From positions 2,604,001 through 2,668,000 of the forward strand of contig JAJTTP010000006.1 of assembly GCA_023313575.1 (NCBI GenBank): a DNA stretch of 64,000 nt, written 5' to 3'. Of this stretch, positions 55,353 to 64,000 are shown in pieces. The stretch comes from Eutypella sp. D-1 (Eukaryota > Ascomycota > Sordariomycetes > Xylariales > Diatrypaceae). A model generated the notes under the pieces. That model saw nothing but the letters and a program-made list of their open reading frames with translations, did not search any database and had not been told where the DNA came from. The position numbers were made by a program, and so were the translations under genes. Position 1 is the first letter of the stretch. The number at the start of each line of letters is the position of its first letter.

Positions 55353-57218
55353 ATGCAAAGGTATCGAGCGGACACCATGCCGAACGCACACATATATTCT
55401 CCGCTTCCGCAAAAAGCTATCCGTCTTCTTCGATTCATCTCGGACGCTGAAGACAAGAACCTAGAGTGTGAACTTGTTGTTTTTCCACTCGACGGCGCCC
55501 CCCAATACAATGCGCTGAGCTATTGCTGGGGCGGCGACTTTAACCGATCGGCGTCTATTCGATGCAATAGAAGAGAAATGATGATCACTCCGATTCTACT
55601 GGAAGCTTTGCAGGATCTGATTGTGCTCCATCGCGGCGGCGTTGAATGGATCTGGATTGATCAGGTCTGTATCAACCAGGCGGATGTCTCAGAGCGCGGG
55701 AGGCAGGTCGACATGATGAGGGCTATCTATCAAACTTCCGAGGGAACGATTATCTGGCTGGGTACGAAGATTCCTGGTATAGAATCTGTCAAACCTTTGC
55801 TAGAAAAATTATCGCATCTGTACCACCGGGATCTCGACCCCGGCGGCACCCGCAAGCGACGACGGTACACCATGGACGAATACAAGGCAATAGACTTACC
55901 ACACCCTGAAGACCTGTCATGGAGTATTCTGGGGGATATTTTCTCTCGACCATGGTTCGTTAGAGCGTGGGTCATACAAGAAGCGGCCCTCTCGAAGGTT
56001 ACTCCTCAGGTACTCTGTGGAACGCACAAACTGTCGTGGGAACTAATCCTAACCTCGGGAACATGGCTTGAATCAATGTGCTACAAGTTAAGCCCTCTAA
56101 ATCTCAGGCCGACAACCGTGGTGGCGCTGAGATCTATTAAATTATTCGGAGAAATAAGACATGTGGGCTTACCGTGGGATATGACCACACTGCTCAATAA
56201 GACCAGGCGGTTTAAATCTTCAGAGCCAAGAGACCGCGTCTACTCTCTTGTCGGATTAACTAGGGAAGTCGATGAATCTTCCGCCCTATCGGCGGCGCTC
56301 CAGGCAAATTACGACAAACCAATCCGGGATGTTTTCCGCGACGTGACTCTATATATCATCATGTCATCCGGGAGTCTCCGTATTCTCAGCCTTATTCGCT
56401 CTATTCCTGACTGGAATAAATATCCTTCCTGGGTTATAGATTTTACCAGCGATGTGCTTTGGGACAGAATATCTTATTTCACGTGGAGTCCTTATATCAA
56501 GGGCTGCCACAGCATCAAGGAGACATCAAACAACGCAGCCGGGGGGCTTCCCGTCGATGTGCAGAACTCTTCAGGCGACATCCTTGCCCTTAAGGGGTTT
56601 CGAGTCGATTCCATTAACGCTCTGTGTGCGGTGATGTCGGGCTCTTCGCTTAACTCATTTGGCCCAGAGGCACTGGAGGTGTTGAGAGAGGCCCAACACC
56701 GTCTTAAATACCGGTACACGTCTATCGAAGCAATCGCCCGAGCGATTATGGTGACCTTGACGGCAAATTGGAACCTTACCAACCAGGAGCGGGTGGAAGA
56801 TTTGCCGATCGACTACTTCTGGGCGTGCATGAAGGAAGCATATCACAGACTGCATGATAAGGCACCGTCGAACGAAGATAAAGGGAAATTGGAAGAGGAT
56901 TATGGCAGTCTTTTAGCCAAGGGAATGGCTGACGTCGCAGTCGAAGCCAATATCTACCGCCTACACCTGGATGCTGCGGATTGTCGCAGGGTATTCTTCA
57001 CAAAAACGAAGGCTTATGTTGGTCTTGGGCCAAGCATCAGCCAGGAGAACGATATCCTGTGTATACTTTTTGGAGGAGCAACACCAATGATCCTGCGGCC
57101 TTTCGGCGATTTCTATCGCTTTGTCGGTGAGTGCTACGTGTATGATTTAATGAGTGGCGAGGCAATCCAGGATTGGCAGAAGGGAGGCTACATCACGGAG
57201 ACCTTTCACTTGATTTGA
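55353..57218 (+). CDS. HET-domain protein (heterokaryon incompatibility family)
   Basis: An intact single-exon frame of 621 residues. The HET domain occupies about residues 50-215 and all three signature blocks are present: YNALSYCWGG (52-61), WIWIDQVCINQADVSERGRQVDMM (99-122) followed by TIIWLG, and FSRPWFVRAWVIQEAAL (198-213). The later SSEPRDRVYSLVGL (about 290-303) is the usual D-x-R-D-K/R-x-Y-x-L-L-G-L element. The C-terminal part ends with VGLGPSISQENDILCILFGGATPMILR and FVGECYV, the standard closing element. HET proteins are found only in filamentous fungi; characterised ones, such as HET-C/HET-E partners and TOL, execute cell death after fusion of incompatible strains. The HET region is also structurally TIR-like. 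The partner here is not known. It lies between a disrupted C2H2-type gene and an NLR remnant. Confidence 0.93.
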   Translation: MQRYRADTMPNAHIYSPLPQKAIRLLRFISDAEDKNLECELVVFPLDGAPQYNALSYCWGGDFNRSASIRCNRREMMITPILLEALQDLIVLHRGGVEWIWIDQVCINQADVSERGRQVDMMRAIYQTSEGTIIWLGTKIPGIESVKPLLEKLSHLYHRDLDPGGTRKRRRYTMDEYKAIDLPHPEDLSWSILGDIFSRPWFVRAWVIQEAALSKVTPQVLCGTHKLSWELILTSGTWLESMCYKLSPLNLRPTTVVALRSIKLFGEIRHVGLPWDMTTLLNKTRRFKSSEPRDRVYSLVGLTREVDESSALSAALQANYDKPIRDVFRDVTLYIIMSSGSLRILSLIRSIPDWNKYPSWVIDFTSDVLWDRISYFTWSPYIKGCHSIKETSNNAAGGLPVDVQNSSGDILALKGFRVDSINALCAVMSGSSLNSFGPEALEVLREAQHRLKYRYTSIEAIARAIMVTLTANWNLTNQERVEDLPIDYFWACMKEAYHRLHDKAPSNEDKGKLEEDYGSLLAKGMADVAVEANIYRLHLDAADCRRVFFTKTKAYVGLGPSISQENDILCILFGGATPMILRPFGDFYRFVGECYVYDLMSGEAIQDWQKGGYITETFHLI

Positions 57219-57503
57219 AGGACTTTATAATCAAGTTATCACGTCAGGCTGCGGACATAAAACGAGACAGACAGGACCAATAGGCCAAAGAAATAAAAAT
57301 ATCCTTACATGGTAGCGTTGCAGTGCGCCACGTATCTGCTCTCTTAACTGTCGCAACCAAAAAAGGCGTATATTTTGGGCCGTTTTGAGCCCTGCTAGGG
57401 CTCTTGGAAAGGGAAGGAAAAGAAGGGAATCTCCACAACCTAGCCCCGGGTGTTCCTTTTATAGGTGCCCAGAGTGGGCCCCTTTTAGGCCTACATACTG
57501 GTT

Positions 57504-58384
57504 GTGACAGGAACCTGGATGAGACATGCACGAAAACTCGAGAGATTTGCATATAAAGACCATACAGTGAAGCCTTTTCAATTCTTCATATACTCCGAAC
57601 GGCCACTAGAGACCGAGGAGGTTGTCGACGCGATTGCTATAGACATTGCAGGGAAACCTCACTTTAAACCAGAATACCGAGTGCACATTCCGAAGGAAAT
57701 CACCAAGTATTGTTCCGGTCTGATTGTTCGTCGAGAGAGAAGGAAGGGTCAACGCATACCTCGGCCCATACCGTCATGTTACATGGGAACAGAAGACAGT
57801 GACTGAAGTCTAGCTCGCGCACTTTTCAGTGAAAGAGTATCTCACGTCAAGTCGACTCAGTGCAGACATAGGCAAAGCCTTCAGAAGGTTGCCCTCGATA
57901 TCTACCATGGCAGAAGTATGTGTTTCTTACTTGTAGAATGCAGACCATTCCCATGCCCTACCGACCTTCTTCAAACTGTACACCCTAGCAGATTTCTCCC
58001 TGAAATATTGGATGAGACTCACTGCGGAAGCTGAGTCCTCTGGAGGGGGTTGGTACTTCAGTCGGTAAGGGAGCTCTTCTCGTCCGTAAGCGGAACATCG
58101 TCCCCGGACAAAAGAAAGATGGCGTATTTCTTCTCGTATATTAATAGCGAAGATCGCATACCATCATCCCACTTGCGAGACGCATCTGCGAGAGGACTGG
58201 TACGTACCGTGGAAATGCTTCTCGGCGATGGCGCCGACTTGAATGCACAAGACGGATCCGGGAATGCTCTCGAAGCTGCCTCGCTCCATGGGCACACGGA
58301 AATAGTTGCATTATTGCTTGCTAGAGTCGTCGACTTGAATAAGAAAGACCTATTTCGAAGCAATTCTCTCCTAGCTGTGCCGTA
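57504..58384 (+). pseudogene. Decayed NACHT-ankyrin (NLR-like) remnant
   Basis: Pieces in changing frames follow the order of fungal NACHT-ankyrin proteins. First, at 57504-57806, FIYSERPLETEEVVDAIAID and HIPKEITKYCSGLIVRRE: the winged-helix-like segment after the NACHT ATPase. Next, at about 57821-58010 in another frame, LAHFSVKEYLTS followed by MAEVCVSYL, an in-frame stop, and LADFSLKYW. Finally, at 58188-58350, ARGLVRTVEMLLGDGADLNAQDGSGNALEAASLHGHTEIVALLLA: one and a half ankyrin repeats. The NACHT P-loop region and most ankyrin repeats are missing, and stops and frameshifts interrupt what remains, so it cannot encode a working receptor. NLR-like proteins of this plan act in fungal non-self recognition; several are controlled through HET partners. 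No complete gene is present here. Confidence 0.8.
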
Positions 58385-59474
58385 GACTTAGGTCTAGCCC
58401 AGATAGCCAATTCAAACCACGGCCTAGGACCAGAGAGGCCTGGGCAGATAATCATTACCAAAAAAGTCAAAATCGACTCTAAGACGACCCTGCCAGGTGG
58501 GATATTGGCAGAATGAGTTGGAGATGCGTGGTATCCAGTTTCGCGATACTATCGAAGAGATATTTGGACTGTTCTACAAACATGAGATGGTCTTAATCTT
58601 AGCTAAGAAAAAGGGGTAAGAAAAGGGGTAAACAAGAGGGAAATGCCAAGCCCATGACCCACTATTTGATTCGAGGCTAGTAAAGGATAGATTGAGAGAA
58701 CTGTCGTAGGGCTAGAGACAGGCTTGGCAGCTGAAGGTTATCGGTTATCGGCTTGGTTGTTGTAAAAGATGACAGGGCAGCTAGAACGCTTAAGACGTTT
58801 TAGCGGCAAGCTAATCTGGAAAGCTTACGTCTGAGCTAGTGATGTGTGCGTGGTAAAGACGAGAAGGTATACAAAGGTATCGAAAGGGACACAGAGACAA
58901 ACAAATGCAGCTTACTACCAGTGTACTACATAGAAAGAAATTGTTTACTCTTGGTAAGTTTCAATCTGGATAGCAAGGTCTGAAACTGGGTAGATAACTA
59001 CATGTACCTAAGTATGTACCTGGGTACCTGTGTCTGAAGTAAAGCACTTGCATATTACTTAAGGTATCGTCGTATATCGTTACGTACATGGGTACCTACC
59101 AGGTAGGTAATCTGCACTGGTACCACCTGTTAACATGTGATGGACAAATCACACACCAATCTCATACACCAATCAGACAATCCAGTATGCGCGGACAATA
59201 CGAAGTACGAAGTTAGATTGATATAATTATTCCTAGGCAGTTACATACCTACCCGTGGACCTACCTAAGTACTCAATTACATACCTCTCCGTTACATATT
59301 GAGATTAATACTCAAACTACTCTCAAACAAATGTCACTCGTTTAGCCAGGACTTAACTTTTTAACCCCCCCCCCCCCTCTCCCTCCAGCTTCCATCATTA
59401 TTGTCTGTATTTTCTACTTCCAGTTGATCAGATCAATACACGACTTAGAAGGATAGAAGGAGTGAGGATCTGCA
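58385..59474. other. Intergenic region upstream of SEC59
   Basis: No gene. Several TAGGTA/GGTACC motifs occur at about 59003-59030, 59088-59112 and 59250-59275. A C run at about 59364-59377 lies in the probable SEC59 promoter or leader. Confidence 0.55.
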
Positions 59475-59549
59475 ATGAGCTACGATTCCAAGCGCAGCAG
59501 CATGAAACCATCCCCATCGTCCCCGCCCGATCGGAATCGACATGTCTAG
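59475..59549 (+). promoter_or_regulatory. Upstream ORF overlapping the SEC59 start codon
   Basis: ATG at 59475 opens a 24-codon frame that ends with TAG at 59547-59549. The main ATG at 59542 lies inside its last codons in another frame, so the two overlap by eight bases. Ribosomes translating the uORF pass the main start before terminating. That arrangement normally limits translation of the main ORF to leaky scanning or short-range reinitiation. It holds only if transcription starts upstream of 59475 and no leader intron removes it. Confidence 0.6.
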
Positions 59550-62373
59550 GAATCTCCGGCCACCCGGTGCAGCTGCTGAACCCGATTCAGACCGCTCACA
59601 TACCCAGAATATACAGAATATACAGAATAATCTGAGCATTCAAAACATCCAGATCGCAGAGGATGGCGATGGCAATTCCCTGAGACTCCTGTCGCGATCC
59701 CCGCATCCCTACCAACACCAAGCTTCCGACAAGTTCGCCATCCGTCCTACCGCCTTCCCCCCCGAAGTCCCGAGAGAACATACACCTAGTAGTTGCAGCG
59801 GAACCGAGGCAGATGACGAACATGTACTCAAGGGCCTCCCCGCCCCGAGGTTGCGACTACACAAGGGATTGCGGGGGAAGAATGAGGTCGTCTCGGGTAC
59901 CTCGACACCTATCCCTCCAACCGTACTAGACGAGGAAGAGAGGGGATTAGTAGGCGACTCGAAGAAAACCCCACCTAATGCCAACTTTCGCCTCGGAATC
60001 GACGGACCGCGGAGGAGGAAGGAGATCGTCCGCCGTCTATTCGAGCTTGTCATTGTCGCCTCCCTTGGACTCATGGTACAAACCAATGGGGTTGTTAAGC
60101 CGATATTGCGCAGGTGGAATCGAGAGTTATACGTGTGGTTCGGGGTGACGATCATATTATTATTATTATACCCTTTGCGACTTATTGTCTGGACATCCCA
60201 GCATCGAAAACCGAGCAAATCGATACCCATACTCATACCCGCCGCTTTCGATCCGGCTCCGATATTATATCCTCCCGCTATCACTCTCTTCGTCTCCTCG
60301 TTGATCGCTGTCGATAACGCGGCCGTCCTCCTTCCCAACATAATCCTCGCCATTTCTTCTCTACCACCCGCGTTGGTCCCTTCTACATCTTCAGATCCGG
60401 GAGTAAACCCACTCCACTGGGCGCTATCTTGCTTGCCCCTTTTTTTCTCGGGACATGCCTCGGCTCCTACCGATCCTTTCTCTCGCGCCGCCACAGTATC
60501 GGCCGAAGCCGCGGCTCTACTCTACCCCTTGCATGTGAATCTCTATACCACTCTACATACACTAACCACAACAAGTCTCCTCCCCGCGGAGCTACAGTTG
60601 TTATCTGTGGCGCTAATCAACGTATGCCTCCTGTCCTCCTCACCCCAGGCTATCATACTGAAGGCGGCCCTATGGGTTGGGGGGCTTGATCTCCTGGTTT
60701 CCTGCAGCCGGGTCATCCTATGGGGAATTGCCCTGGCCCGCGTCCCGAAGTGGCGCTTCAAGCGGATCCAGAGCTCGTCCAAGTCCAGGCCGACATTCCT
60801 CTCTTACCTTATACCGTGGCGGAGGGTACGGCACGACATATTCCATGTGCCGCCCGACTCCTCGCCCTATAGCTCCCCCGATGAATTCGACGACCACGAG
60901 GACAGCGACGACCCTGCTAAGTTCAGGGCTTTTAAAGGAGGTCTACGGGTGAGCACTATTAACTTTAATGCTGCCGATTCTGCCGGGGGGCAGAATGAAG
61001 TTCCTCTGGCTATCGATAATAAGCGTATCCGATTTAACCCGCTAGATACCAATGCGGGTTCGCCACCACGAAGACGCCACACTCTCCCCGGTGGCGCGGA
61101 TTCTTCGCAGAGGTCTTTAACCCATACGCCCTCGGGTCGACGGAAGCGATCCGCCTCGTCTTCTGTTCGGGCCTTCTTCTCTCTTACCCAGGAGCAAGCG
61201 ACGTTTCGGAAATGGCAATATGCCGCATGGGTTTACGCCTGCATCGGCGCCGCGCTGTTCGCGCCGGTCCCGGTCGTCGGTATCCTCGAGGTGGTGAAGA
61301 CCGAAGCCCTCCGCGGAAACGACGCCGTGGGCTGGGCGCTCGGGTACATGTTCGGTGGCCTGCCCGCCTTCAGGTTCCAGGTCGTCAGCCATAACCTGGA
61401 GCGATGGATCTGCTTACCCGAGCGATCAACCTCCGAAAGCAGCACTTCCCAAACTAACCTTAACCCCTTGGGCTGGGTGACTGAGCTTCGACACTCGTAT
61501 TTCGGCGAGGCCAACACGCGGCTGCTGATGTGCGCGTACTGCCTAGGGGTGATCGGGGTGGGGCTGGTGGTGGTGTTCCGGCTGTCGCCGTTCTACGAGG
61601 TGGACACGCGGCGCAAGGTCTTCCACTTCATGATGGTAGCCATGTTCCTGCCGCTGACGTACGTAGACCCGGCCTTCGTGTCGCTGGCGCTCGCCGTCGT
61701 GCTGGCGCTGTTCCTCCTCCTCGACCTCCTCCGCGCCAGCCAGCTGCCCCCGCTCTCCCGACCCCTCGCCTCCTTCCTCGCCCCTTACGTCGATGGCCGC
61801 GACCTCCGCGGCCCCGTCGTCGTCTCCCACATCTTCCTGCTCATCGGCTGCGCCATCCCGCTGTGGCTGTCTCTGGGCTCCCTGCCGCGCTCCCCAACCA
61901 CCACCACTACCACCGCCGCCTTTGCCGGCTGGGAGCTCCCCGCTCGCGAGGTCGCCATGGTCTCGGGCGTCGTCTGCGTCGGCCTCGGTGACGCCGCTGC
62001 CTCCCTCATCGGTCGCCGCTGGGGCCACCGCAAGTGGCTCTGGGGCGGCGGCAAGAGCCTCGAGGGCAGCCTCGCCTTCGCCTGCGCCGTGTTTCTCGGC
62101 CTCGTCGCCGCGCACGCCTGGCTGCGCATCGGCGGCTGGTTTTCTCCTCCCCCGCCTTCCCCCGTCTCCGTCTCCACTATACCGACGTCCACCGTCGACG
62201 CGCCGATGTTCGCGGCGACAGGTCACCACCACCAGCCCTGGCCCGCCACCCTCTCCAAGACAGCCGTCTGTGCCACCATGGCCAGCCTCACTGAGGCTGT
62301 GCTCACCGGCGGCAACGACAACGTCATCGTCCCCGTCGTCCTGTGGACCTGCGTCAAGGGTCTCGGGGTCTGA
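59542..62373 (+). CDS. SEC59: Dolichol kinase
   Basis: A single exon encodes 943 residues. The enzyme uses CTP to phosphorylate dolichol in the ER membrane, the last step in making dolichyl phosphate for N-glycosylation, O-mannosylation and GPI anchors. Many hydrophobic segments are visible. The C-terminal catalytic region is typical: DTRRKVFHFMMVAMFLP (about 689-705), VSHIFLLIGCAIPLWL, MVSGVVCVGLGDAAASLIGRRWG (about 806-828) and WGGGKSLEGSLAFACAV, and the closing SLTEAVLTGGNDNVIVPVVLW. The N-terminal ~170 residues are hydrophilic and disordered, and a Ser/Arg-rich loop (about 440-550) interrupts the membrane part; the total length is greater than yeast Sec59 (519 residues) because of these regions. 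Pro/Ser/Thr inserts also occur near 785-800 and 870-890. The chosen ATG is the first in frame; a uORF overlaps it. Confidence 0.93.
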   Translation: MSRNLRPPGAAAEPDSDRSHTQNIQNIQNNLSIQNIQIAEDGDGNSLRLLSRSPHPYQHQASDKFAIRPTAFPPEVPREHTPSSCSGTEADDEHVLKGLPAPRLRLHKGLRGKNEVVSGTSTPIPPTVLDEEERGLVGDSKKTPPNANFRLGIDGPRRRKEIVRRLFELVIVASLGLMVQTNGVVKPILRRWNRELYVWFGVTIILLLLYPLRLIVWTSQHRKPSKSIPILIPAAFDPAPILYPPAITLFVSSLIAVDNAAVLLPNIILAISSLPPALVPSTSSDPGVNPLHWALSCLPLFFSGHASAPTDPFSRAATVSAEAAALLYPLHVNLYTTLHTLTTTSLLPAELQLLSVALINVCLLSSSPQAIILKAALWVGGLDLLVSCSRVILWGIALARVPKWRFKRIQSSSKSRPTFLSYLIPWRRVRHDIFHVPPDSSPYSSPDEFDDHEDSDDPAKFRAFKGGLRVSTINFNAADSAGGQNEVPLAIDNKRIRFNPLDTNAGSPPRRRHTLPGGADSSQRSLTHTPSGRRKRSASSSVRAFFSLTQEQATFRKWQYAAWVYACIGAALFAPVPVVGILEVVKTEALRGNDAVGWALGYMFGGLPAFRFQVVSHNLERWICLPERSTSESSTSQTNLNPLGWVTELRHSYFGEANTRLLMCAYCLGVIGVGLVVVFRLSPFYEVDTRRKVFHFMMVAMFLPLTYVDPAFVSLALAVVLALFLLLDLLRASQLPPLSRPLASFLAPYVDGRDLRGPVVVSHIFLLIGCAIPLWLSLGSLPRSPTTTTTTAAFAGWELPAREVAMVSGVVCVGLGDAAASLIGRRWGHRKWLWGGGKSLEGSLAFACAVFLGLVAAHAWLRIGGWFSPPPPSPVSVSTIPTSTVDAPMFAATGHHHQPWPATLSKTAVCATMASLTEAVLTGGNDNVIVPVVLWTCVKGLGV

Positions 62374-63127
62374 ACATAGTAGGGGTTGGTTGCTTCTTTC
62401 TGTATAGGTTCTTTTTTCTTGCAGAAAACTCGCTTCGTTTGTTTTATTTGCGGATAGACGTAGAAAAAAAGGGATAAATAACCCACTAGGCCGAGGGAAG
62501 GAAGGGAGACGAGCACGCGGCGTCCGGGGGCCGAAGGGCGTGGGGTGGGGGGGAGGCTTAGATCTATATATATATATCTATCCAACTGGACTGGACCTTC
62601 CGACCCTGGACCCTGGAGACACGGGCGGACGAACGCTGACGGATAGAAAGGGATTGATCGGGCGTCGTTAGATGGGGGATCACATAACCCCTTAGGCCGA
62701 CGCTTCAAACTCATGTCATTACTATGTAGATAATCAAAGCTTAGAACACTTCTCGTCTGCATCCCTCCCCCCTCCCCCAAACATTTGGCATTGCATTTCC
62801 AGAAGAGGGGCGTTCGCGGTATATGTGTCTTTGGGCTCTCGGATCGAAACCCTGGATAATCACATCGAGAAAAGCATCCCATGCAGATGAATGAATAGAT
62901 GCATTGGGAAAAAGGGGGGGAACTGCGTCTACGCGATGGCCAATGGACTAGCATATATATATATCTACTTCGAAACGTTTCTCTGTGTGTAGATAGGGAG
63001 TGAGTGAATGGGAATGTACGAAGCGCTCGCGGGGGTTGGGGGAGGTCAGAGTGGGCTTGCAAAAAGAAGAAAAAAGGTCGGGAAAGCAGGCATTTGTATA
63101 GAGTAAAACCCGCGCCATCGGGCGTAA

Positions 63128-63144
63128 GGGGGGGGGGGGGGGGG
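63128..63144. repeat. Poly-G tract (17)
   Basis: Seventeen G in a row at 63128-63144 in non-coding DNA. Confidence 0.9.
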
Positions 63145-63404
63145 AGTAAATACTGATCTATATATTTGCATATCGTCGGGTATATTTAACTGCTTCCTCT
63201 CATCATTTGCATACTTGATCCTACCTGGGAGGCTCTATAGGGGGGGTTGAGTGCAAGTGGTCTGTCTTCTCACAATATATGTATATATATGATCTAGCAG
63301 TCCCGGACCCCTACCCTGCTCCGCATCCCTTTTTCTTCTGAAGTCTATATCTACCACCCATCGTGTAGAGATCGTGTATGCCATTTCATTCTATGCTCAC
63401 GTAG

Positions 63405-63426
63405 ATATATATATATATATATATAT
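63405..63426. repeat. AT dinucleotide repeat
   Basis: Eleven AT units at 63405-63426, continuing imperfectly as GTATATAA. Confidence 0.9.
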
Positions 63427-64000
63427 GTATATAAAATCGGACACCAACAAAAGATGTACCCGGACGACAGGGCTAGTTCGCCAAATCGAAGTCATTGCGA
63501 CTTCTAATATGCATCTGTATATATCCATGATTATATAGAGTAGGCGGTTTCGCCCCTCCCCCCGGTATGCTCTCAACGCGATTAGAACTTGCCCAGAACT
63601 CTGCTTAGGCATACAGGACCGCCGCCCTATCCCCTTTTCCTATTCGGGTCGGCTATATATAATTAGGTATCCATCCAATATACATGACATGCCATGTTGC
63701 TGCGCGTTGGTATATATACTATATATGTACCTGGACATGACGGAATACACAAGAAGGGGGAGGGGGGTTGGGCAACACTAGCCTAACGACTGTCAAGACT
63801 AGTTTCCGGATTTTCCTGAGAAAAGAGATAAAGAGACAGAAACAGATGTTCGAGCTCCAGTCTAGTTAAGTCATATACGCATCCGTTCGCCCCATCAGCC
63901 CTATCAATCAATTAACCAATCCTTCCGTCCCATATGTAAAACGCTGGCTTCACTTTGTTCGTATCGTAGGTAGAAGTCGTCAAGTATATGTATCGTGTCG

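Larger units (their letters stand above)
62374..64000. other. Repeat-rich non-coding end of the window
   Basis: No gene recognised. After the SEC59 3' flank there are TA-rich runs (62570-62579, 62954-62963, 63405-63426), a 17-base G run (63128-63144) and G/A-rich stretches. The frame at 62223-63062 (minus) overlaps SEC59 in antisense and crosses simple-sequence DNA; it is not accepted. Confidence 0.55.

Noticed and set aside
61543..62232. Open frame of 229 codons on the minus strand
   Set aside because: Antisense to the conserved catalytic end of SEC59; composition is a product of the GC-rich sense codons.
1..64000. tRNA or rRNA genes
   Set aside because: I scanned for T-loop (GGTTCGANNCC) and cloverleaf patterns and saw isolated partial matches only; tRNAscan-SE would be decisive.

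Overview
This 64 kb window is nuclear DNA of a filamentous ascomycete (Pezizomycotina, most likely a sordariomycete). The evidence is short GT-AG introns, compact GC-rich genes with long intergenic spaces, HET-domain and C2H2-type proteins typical of Pezizomycotina, orthologues of fungal housekeeping genes (MET12, TRM140, EIS1, SFK1, VPS3, SEC59), and many intergenic copies of a TAGGTA/ACCTAGG-type palindromic motif. The taxon is an inference; no rRNA or other marker is present. Exon joins were worked out by hand: each reported join keeps the reading frame, uses GT-AG (one GC-AG) borders and restores a recognisable family motif, but no transcript data were available.

Region 1 (1-14.8 kb): a PQ-loop membrane protein; an unrecognised nuclear-type protein built from two tandem copies of a ~40-residue module behind a long pyrimidine-rich leader; a wrecked HET-domain pseudogene; methylenetetrahydrofolate reductase (MET12 type); and, divergent from it, a 108-residue probable mitochondrial membrane protein.

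Region 2 (16.8-36.6 kb) is a housekeeping block: class II eIF4E-like protein; a RAD33/centrin-like EF-hand-superfamily protein; a divergently placed tRNA m3C methyltransferase (TRM140 family); a convergent seven-exon tyrosine phosphatase; eisosome protein EIS1; a convergent SFK1/FRAG1/DRAM-like membrane protein; and CORVET subunit VPS3. Together they cover translation and tRNA modification, plasma-membrane organisation and phosphoinositide signalling, and endosomal tethering.

Region 3 (38.5-46.8 kb) is accessory: two same-strand, divergent BTB/POZ-like proteins, a complete seven-exon cytochrome P450, and a BCS1-like AAA ATPase with a long hydrophilic insertion.

Region 4 (46.8-58.4 kb) starts with a ~5 kb stretch without a credible gene, then holds a C2H2-type protein with frame disruptions, an intact HET-domain protein, and a decayed NACHT-ankyrin (NLR-like) remnant: a fungal self/non-self-recognition type locus in partial decay.

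Region 5 (59.4-64 kb): dolichol kinase SEC59, whose start codon is overlapped by an upstream ORF, followed by a repeat-rich non-coding end.

I did not find tRNA or rRNA genes, CRISPR, intact transposons or a biosynthetic cluster. The best candidates for something undescribed are the tandem-repeat module protein at 5.4-6.9 kb and the BTB pair at 38.5-41.4 kb. The decaying recognition locus at 52-58 kb is biologically interesting, but each of its families is known.
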